NCBI RefSeq assembly: GCF_039724765.1
Contig: NZ_CP155729.1
Location: forward strand, 868,001 to 932,000
Direction: 5' to 3'
DNA from: Sagittula stellata E-37
GTDB taxonomy: Bacteria; Pseudomonadota; Alphaproteobacteria; Rhodobacterales; Rhodobacteraceae
DNA length: 64,000 bases
The notes beneath the pieces are model-generated. The model was given only the letters and a program-made list of their open reading frames with translations. It was not told where the DNA came from and did not search any database. Of the stretch, positions 63,441-64,000 are shown one piece after another (the first letter of the stretch is position 1; the number at the start of each line of letters is the position of its first letter). The position numbers were made by a program, and so were the translations under genes.

Positions 63441-64000
63441 TTACAGGATGCCTTCGTAGATCGGGCCAAGGGTGTCGGTCTCGAACAGGGACGAGACGGA
63501 CGTGCCGTTCCAGATGTTGAGGATGGATTGCGCGAACAGCGGCGCGGTCGGCAGCACGCGGATGTTCGGTGCAGAGCTGACCGGCCCGGTCGGCTGGATG
63601 GTGTCGGTCAGCACGAGCGTCTTCAGAACGGATTTCGACACCCGCTCCACCGCGGGGCCGGACATGACGCCGTGGCTGATGTAGGCGTGCACCTCCGTCG
63701 CGCCGTGGTCCATGATGACCTCGGCCGCCTTGCAAAGCGTACCAGCGGTGTCGCACATGTCGTCGACGATGATGCAGCGCTTGCCGGTGACGTCGCCGAT
63801 AACGGTCATTTCGGCGATTTCGCCCGGCTTCTCACGGCGCTTGTCGACGATCGACAGCGGCGCGTTGATCCGTTTGGCCAGCTCCCGCGCCCTTGCCACG
63901 CCGCCCACATCCGGCGAGATCACCATCACGTCCGACAGGTCGGCGAACTGGTTCTTGATGTCGATGGCGAAGATCGGCGAGGCATAGAGGTTGTCCACAG
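63441..64000 (-). CDS. prs: ribose-phosphate pyrophosphokinase, partial (3' part)
   Basis: The C-terminal 186 residues of PRPP synthetase; the gene runs off the right edge, so its start is not in the window. The PRPP-binding loop CIIVDDMCDTAGT, the VVSPDxGG-type stretch ISPDVGGVARARELAKRI and the flexible-loop neighbour LSIVDKRRE are present, and the end reads ETDTLGPIYEGIL. It makes PRPP from ribose 5-phosphate and ATP for nucleotide, His and Trp synthesis. Confidence 0.95.
   Translation of the reverse strand, partial: VDNLYASPIFAIDIKNQFADLSDVMVISPDVGGVARARELAKRINAPLSIVDKRREKPGEIAEMTVIGDVTGKRCIIVDDMCDTAGTLCKAAEVIMDHGATEVHAYISHGVMSGPAVERVSKSVLKTLVLTDTIQPTGPVSSAPNIRVLPTAPLFAQSILNIWNGTSVSSLFETDTLGPIYEGIL

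Overview
The window is GC-rich DNA from an alphaproteobacterium, most likely Rhodobacterales (Roseobacter lineage). The support is an F1 operon in the order atpH-A-G-D-C with no F0 genes, a DUF2125 protein, a fused peptide-ABC ATPase style, an ArsR/CSC-motif permease pair, roseobacter-type dispersed GC hairpin repeats and general codon use. The species cannot be named from sequence alone.

Layout. 0.3-4 kb: a TVP38-type membrane protein, a mercuric-reductase-like flavoprotein and a sensor histidine kinase, then tRNA-Arg(ACG). 4.1-23.3 kb: a mosaic accessory segment lying between tRNA-Arg and tRNA-Ser(GGA), whose 3' ends both face it. It carries an orphan TniQ protein, a short ParA-like Walker A remnant and a complete peptide-type ABC importer with a serine hydrolase. 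It then has a nest of insertion sequences (an IS427-group IS5 element with a CTAG duplication, an IS3 element, an IS3 orfA remnant, a decayed IS21 istB) around a ClbS/DfsB gene. Next come a GntR / glutamine-synthetase-like / class III aminotransferase cluster, a PepSY / cytochrome b561 / membrane LuxR cluster, a four-copy repeat array that looks like a recombination or operator site, and a chimeric phage remnant.

23.6-31.9 kb: capsule-export genes (kpsE-like, kpsT), nhaA, an ArsR-controlled permease, a P1 peptidase, an SseB protein and an Fe-S-type uracil-DNA glycosylase. 32-42.6 kb: a second peptide ABC importer followed by two short-chain dehydrogenases. Its apparent binding protein lies 4 kb away, separated by a capsular-type glycosyltransferase, a possible GT-like protein of unknown function, a fluoroacetate-dehalogenase-like hydrolase and an O-methyltransferase-like protein. 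42.8-51.2 kb: panB-panC, a DUF2125 protein, a gamma-glutamylcyclotransferase, then a MotA/ExbB-like plus MotB/OmpA-like pair in which the second protein has a roughly 700-residue coiled coil, facing an M23 peptidase. 51.3-64 kb: clpA, gloB, a methyltransferase, the ATP synthase F1 operon, an MFS transporter, a MarC protein, an H-type lectin-domain protein and the 3' part of prs.

The features most worth a second look are the ExbB/OmpA coiled-coil motor-like pair, the 13+6+13 bp inverted repeat with two extra copies at 22.2 kb, the TniQ gene with a nested palindrome right after tRNA-Arg, the GC-hairpin repeat absorbed into the coding N-terminus of an ABC ATPase, and two contiguous mini-hairpins forming a 40-bp insertion in istB.
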